DNA from: an uncultured Bacillota bacterium
Lineage (GTDB): Bacteria; Bacillota_I; Bacilli_A; RF39; UBA660
Direction of reading: 5' to 3'
DNA: 64,000 nt
Assembly (NCBI GenBank): GCA_905205665.1
Contig: CAJLEF010000006.1
Location: 26,978 to 90,977 of the forward strand
The notes under the pieces are model-generated. The model did no database searches. It saw nothing but the letters and a program-made list of their open reading frames with translations, and was not told the DNA's origin. The position numbers and the translations under genes are program-made. Of this stretch, positions 61,902 to 64,000 are shown piece after piece (positions within the stretch are counted from its first letter, which is position 1; each line of letters begins with the position of its first letter).

Positions 61902-62672
61902 CTACCTTGGAAAACCAACATACATCATGCCTGTACTAATAATTCCTCCCATGCCATCTGAACCATACTTTGTTTTCGAAAGCAAACTAACTAAATCAAT
62001 TTCTTTATTTCTTTCGCTCATAGCAAGTACAGTAGCAATGATAGCAGGATCTAAGGCATGAATATTAACACGTTTGGGTGAACTCGCAAAATTGGCACCA
62101 GCTCTAATAAGCTCTTCGTAATCACTTTGACAAGCACCAGCAATAATAACAAGTTTTTCATGACTTTTTTCATATTTTCTAGCTTCTTTAACTGCTTTCA
62201 CAAAGTACTCAGTATTTTTATAATTTTTAATATCGTTTTTACTTCCTTTTTTTTCATAGTAAGCGTCATGTCCTGTGATAATGACAATGTCTGGTTGATA
62301 TTCGATTAAAAGATTTTTTATTTCTTTATAGATTTCTTTTTCATTTATTTGTTTACCGATAGCCATAACTTTATTTCTTTTATAAAAATTCAAACATCTT
62401 TCTAGATAATCTTTATCCGCGTCAATATGCAGTACTTTTCCTGGAAGAAAAAAATAATCTCCTCGATCGTCATTGAATAATAATGGTTCATCTTCATCAA
62501 CACTTCTTGTGTCATTTTGATAGATTTTTAAATCTTCTAAAGGAGCATCTGCATATAAACGAACATTCACGCCTTTCAAGTAGGCAGTTTCATTTTTTAT
62601 AGACAAAATTTTAAAAACAACATCATGATTATACTTGTATCTTGTTACTAAATTTCCTACCTCTAGTGTCAT
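61902..62672 (-). CDS. yabG: Sporulation-specific protease YabG
   Basis: Cysteine protease that processes spore coat proteins in Bacillus (SigK regulon there). The 256-residue product starts with a beta-barrel domain (EVGNLVTRYKYNHDVVFKI) and has the peptidase core PDIVIITGHDAYYEKKGS with its histidine near residue 130, VIIAGACQSDYEELIRAGANFASSPKRVNIHALDP with the candidate cysteine near 178, and GGIISTGMMYVGFP at the end. The ATG follows AGGTGAATCAA. About 30 residues shorter than the Bacillus protein. Confidence 0.95.
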   Translation of the reverse strand: MTLEVGNLVTRYKYNHDVVFKILSIKNETAYLKGVNVRLYADAPLEDLKIYQNDTRSVDEDEPLLFNDDRGDYFFLPGKVLHIDADKDYLERCLNFYKRNKVMAIGKQINEKEIYKEIKNLLIEYQPDIVIITGHDAYYEKKGSKNDIKNYKNTEYFVKAVKEARKYEKSHEKLVIIAGACQSDYEELIRAGANFASSPKRVNIHALDPAIIATVLAMSERNKEIDLVSLLSKTKYGSDGMGGIISTGMMYVGFPR

Positions 62673-62687
62673 TTGATTCACCTATTT

Positions 62688-62714
62688 CAATATATGAAAA
62701 AAATTAGTACTTAT
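62688..62714 (-). promoter_or_regulatory. Sporulation-like promoter of yabG
   Basis: ATA (62712-62714), 15 bases, CATATATTG (62688-62696), then exactly 15 bases including AGGTGA before the ATG. The upstream element lies within the terminator of the surface-protein gene. Confidence 0.5.
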
Positions 62715-62726
62715 GCACTAATTTCT
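62695..62726 (-). terminator. Terminator of the surface-protein gene
   Basis: Stem AAATTAGT / ACTAATTT with an 8-base loop and seven T on the minus strand. Confidence 0.8.
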
Positions 62727-62805
62727 TTTAAAAAAAGTTCACTTTTATCATTTAAATTTTATTAAATACATATATTACTTTTTAAACTTCAAAAGAAATC
62801 ATTAA

Positions 62806-62830
62806 CTTATACACTATCCTAGTGTATAAG
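62806..62830. repeat. Perfect 11-bp palindrome over the surface-protein stop codon
   Basis: CTTATACACTA and TAGTGTATAAG with a 3-base loop; the TAG stop codon of the surface protein lies inside the left arm. No T-tract follows directly, and a regular terminator lies about 80 bases further on. The intervening bases hold no ORF. Confidence 0.8.
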
Positions 62831-64000
62831 GGCTTGAAGAGGTTCCTGAACCACTTGTAATTCTAACATTTGCCTTCAAATAAACTACAGGTCTTACAAC
62901 ATTTGTATTTACTGCACTCACTCCACCCCAATTATTATTAACCATAACAACATTTGTTGTTTTATAATTTGTACCTAAAGACAATGTCCATTCTGCTGAT
63001 CCATAATATAGCCAATCATTAGGAGCACATGTTGTATATGCAGTTCTCCAATTATTTTTACTAAAAGAAATACATCTTGCGCGCCCAGAAGAACCACCAC
63101 TTGTCGCATAGCCGTAATCACTCACATACATAAGTCCAACAATGCCTGTCCAGGTCATAGGATAACCATCAGACACCTGTGTTGTTGTACGTTCTAATTT
63201 ATAATGTCCAATGACATCCGTACTATTTATGGAATCTCTTCCTAAAGTCCAAAGAGCTTTAGAAATCATATTTTTACTTGTTGTATTTAAAGTATTATAA
63301 AAAGTTGTATTTAAAGTTGTTTTCAAAGTGGTAGAGCTCCAATTCGAAGTAGCTGATGTATGCCATTGAAGCGTTCCATAAGATGAATTTCGGATAATTT
63401 TAAGTCTTGTTTCTTTCGTTCCACTACCATTATCTATATTTTTAAAAGAACCTATAATGCGCCATAACTCTCCATTAAAACTTACATAATTATTCGGACT
63501 TACTCCATAATAACGTGCATTACCATCAGGGTCATCCGCGATAACTTGACCTTTTCCTACTAAATTTGTAACTAACGTTGTTGCAATCGTTCCCACATTA
63601 ACCGTTGCTTTCGTGCTCACCGTACCACTTACTCTTCCTGATTTATCTACAACTTTTACGACTAAAGTATAAGTTGCATTAGCAAGACCTGTAAATGTAT
63701 AAGAACTTGATGAACTTGATACAAAATTACTTCCTCCATCTTTGCTATAGTAATAAGTTACAATCCCACTTCCGGAATCAGTTGATCCACTCGCACTTAC
63801 TTTTATACTACTTCCTGATACACTTGCACTTATCTTAGCTGCTGGATTAGTCGTATCAACACGGTATGCTGAAGAACAACTTGTTGAAGAGACATTTCCA
63901 ACTTTGTCAGTGGTATTAGCACATACTTTTTGAGCACTTGCATTTGTTCCTAAGGCTATCGTAAATGTATTATTACTTAATGTTGCTGCTGTACTTGGTG
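62814..64000 (-). CDS. C-terminal part of a large repeat-rich surface protein
   Basis: The frame is open from the window edge to the stop, at least 395 codons; the N-terminus is outside. The first visible part is Thr/Ser-rich with Ig/fibronectin-like beta modules (ISASVSGSSIKVSASGSTD, YTFTGLANATYTLVVKVVDKSG). A C-terminal domain of about 250 residues (YYGVSPNNYVSFNGELWRI, then MYVSDYGYAT and VVRPVVYLKANVRI) resembles the terminal module of large extracellular proteins in gut Firmicutes. There is no LPXTG signal at the end. Probable secreted adhesin or S-layer-like protein; function not proven. Confidence 0.75.
   Translation of the reverse strand, partial: PSTAATLSNNTFTIALGTNASAQKVCANTTDKVGNVSSTSCSSAYRVDTTNPAAKISASVSGSSIKVSASGSTDSGSGIVTYYYSKDGGSNFVSSSSSSYTFTGLANATYTLVVKVVDKSGRVSGTVSTKATVNVGTIATTLVTNLVGKGQVIADDPDGNARYYGVSPNNYVSFNGELWRIIGSFKNIDNGSGTKETRLKIIRNSSYGTLQWHTSATSNWSSTTLKTTLNTTFYNTLNTTSKNMISKALWTLGRDSINSTDVIGHYKLERTTTQVSDGYPMTWTGIVGLMYVSDYGYATSGGSSGRARCISFSKNNWRTAYTTCAPNDWLYYGSAEWTLSLGTNYKTTNVVMVNNNWGGVSAVNTNVVRPVVYLKANVRITSGSGTSSSPYTLG

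Overview
The window is a contiguous, AT-rich, low-GC Gram-positive chromosome segment. I infer an uncultured, probably gut-associated member of the Bacilli. The evidence is the S10-type ribosomal operon, class II LysRS under a T-box, purine-rich Shine-Dalgarno sites, standard code (TGA is used as a stop), and Bacillus-like synteny blocks: pcrA-ligA, rpsF-ssb-rpsR, rplI-dnaB, walJ-rlmH, truA-rplM-rpsI-cwlD, yabG-veg-spoVG-yabP-yabQ-divIC. The presence of yabG, yabP, yabQ, cwlD, spoVG and a SleB-type hydrolase says the lineage forms endospores or kept part of that programme. Most genes lie on the minus strand.

Layout. 1-4600: S10 operon (rpsJ to a truncated rplP) with a strong promoter. 4640-9750: MBL hydrolase, ClpC, PPC-domain protein, YfcC-like transporter, XRE regulator. 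9870-12420: T-box-controlled lysS fused to an extra tRNA-binding domain, then tRNA-Trp. 12500-17250: an unknown gene with an MBL hydrolase, two signal-less wall hydrolases (SleB type and a 4xLysM amidase) with sporulation-like promoters, a frameshifted mini-ORF, and a transglutaminase-like protein. 17290-20040: copper operon (frameshifted HMA gene, copA, copZ, small peptide) behind a CsoR-like operator. 20100-23890: a membrane protein, a UPF0158 protein and the Mg2+ P-type ATPase. 24050-28000: an accessory block of three plus-strand genes followed by an IS110-family transposase with a possible bridge RNA region.

28060-41120: trmB, ligA/pcrA operon, gpmI, a three-gene membrane operon containing a degenerate-GGDEF sensor, and typA. 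41190-50500: HAAS-domain and coiled-coil proteins, a DUF308-like membrane protein, ung, rlmH, walJ, an M23 peptidase, dnaB, rplI and rpsF-ssb-rpsR. 50800-56540: a DUF2974 hydrolase, an exported amidase, HtrA coupled to an Abi_2/HEPN gene, and a second zinc-PLC-like protein. 56520-62700: cwlD, rpsI, rplM, truA, two decayed EcfA-like genes at the usual ecf position, divIC, and the sporulation block. 62814-64000: the C-terminal part of a large repeat-rich surface protein whose N-terminus lies beyond the window.

Most notable observations: (1) a metal-chaperone ORF upstream of copA is broken exactly at a dnaX-type A_AAA_AAG slippery heptamer followed by a stop; (2) four sporulation or wall-lysis genes share a nearly invariant CATAnnnT to AGGTGA/GGGTGA to ATG arrangement with only 14-15 nt between the -10-like box and the start codon; (3) EcfA1/EcfA2 relatives have lost ATPase motifs but keep intact frames at their ancestral locus, with ecfT gone; (4) the IS110 element has a non-coding 5' region placed where bridge RNAs are expected.
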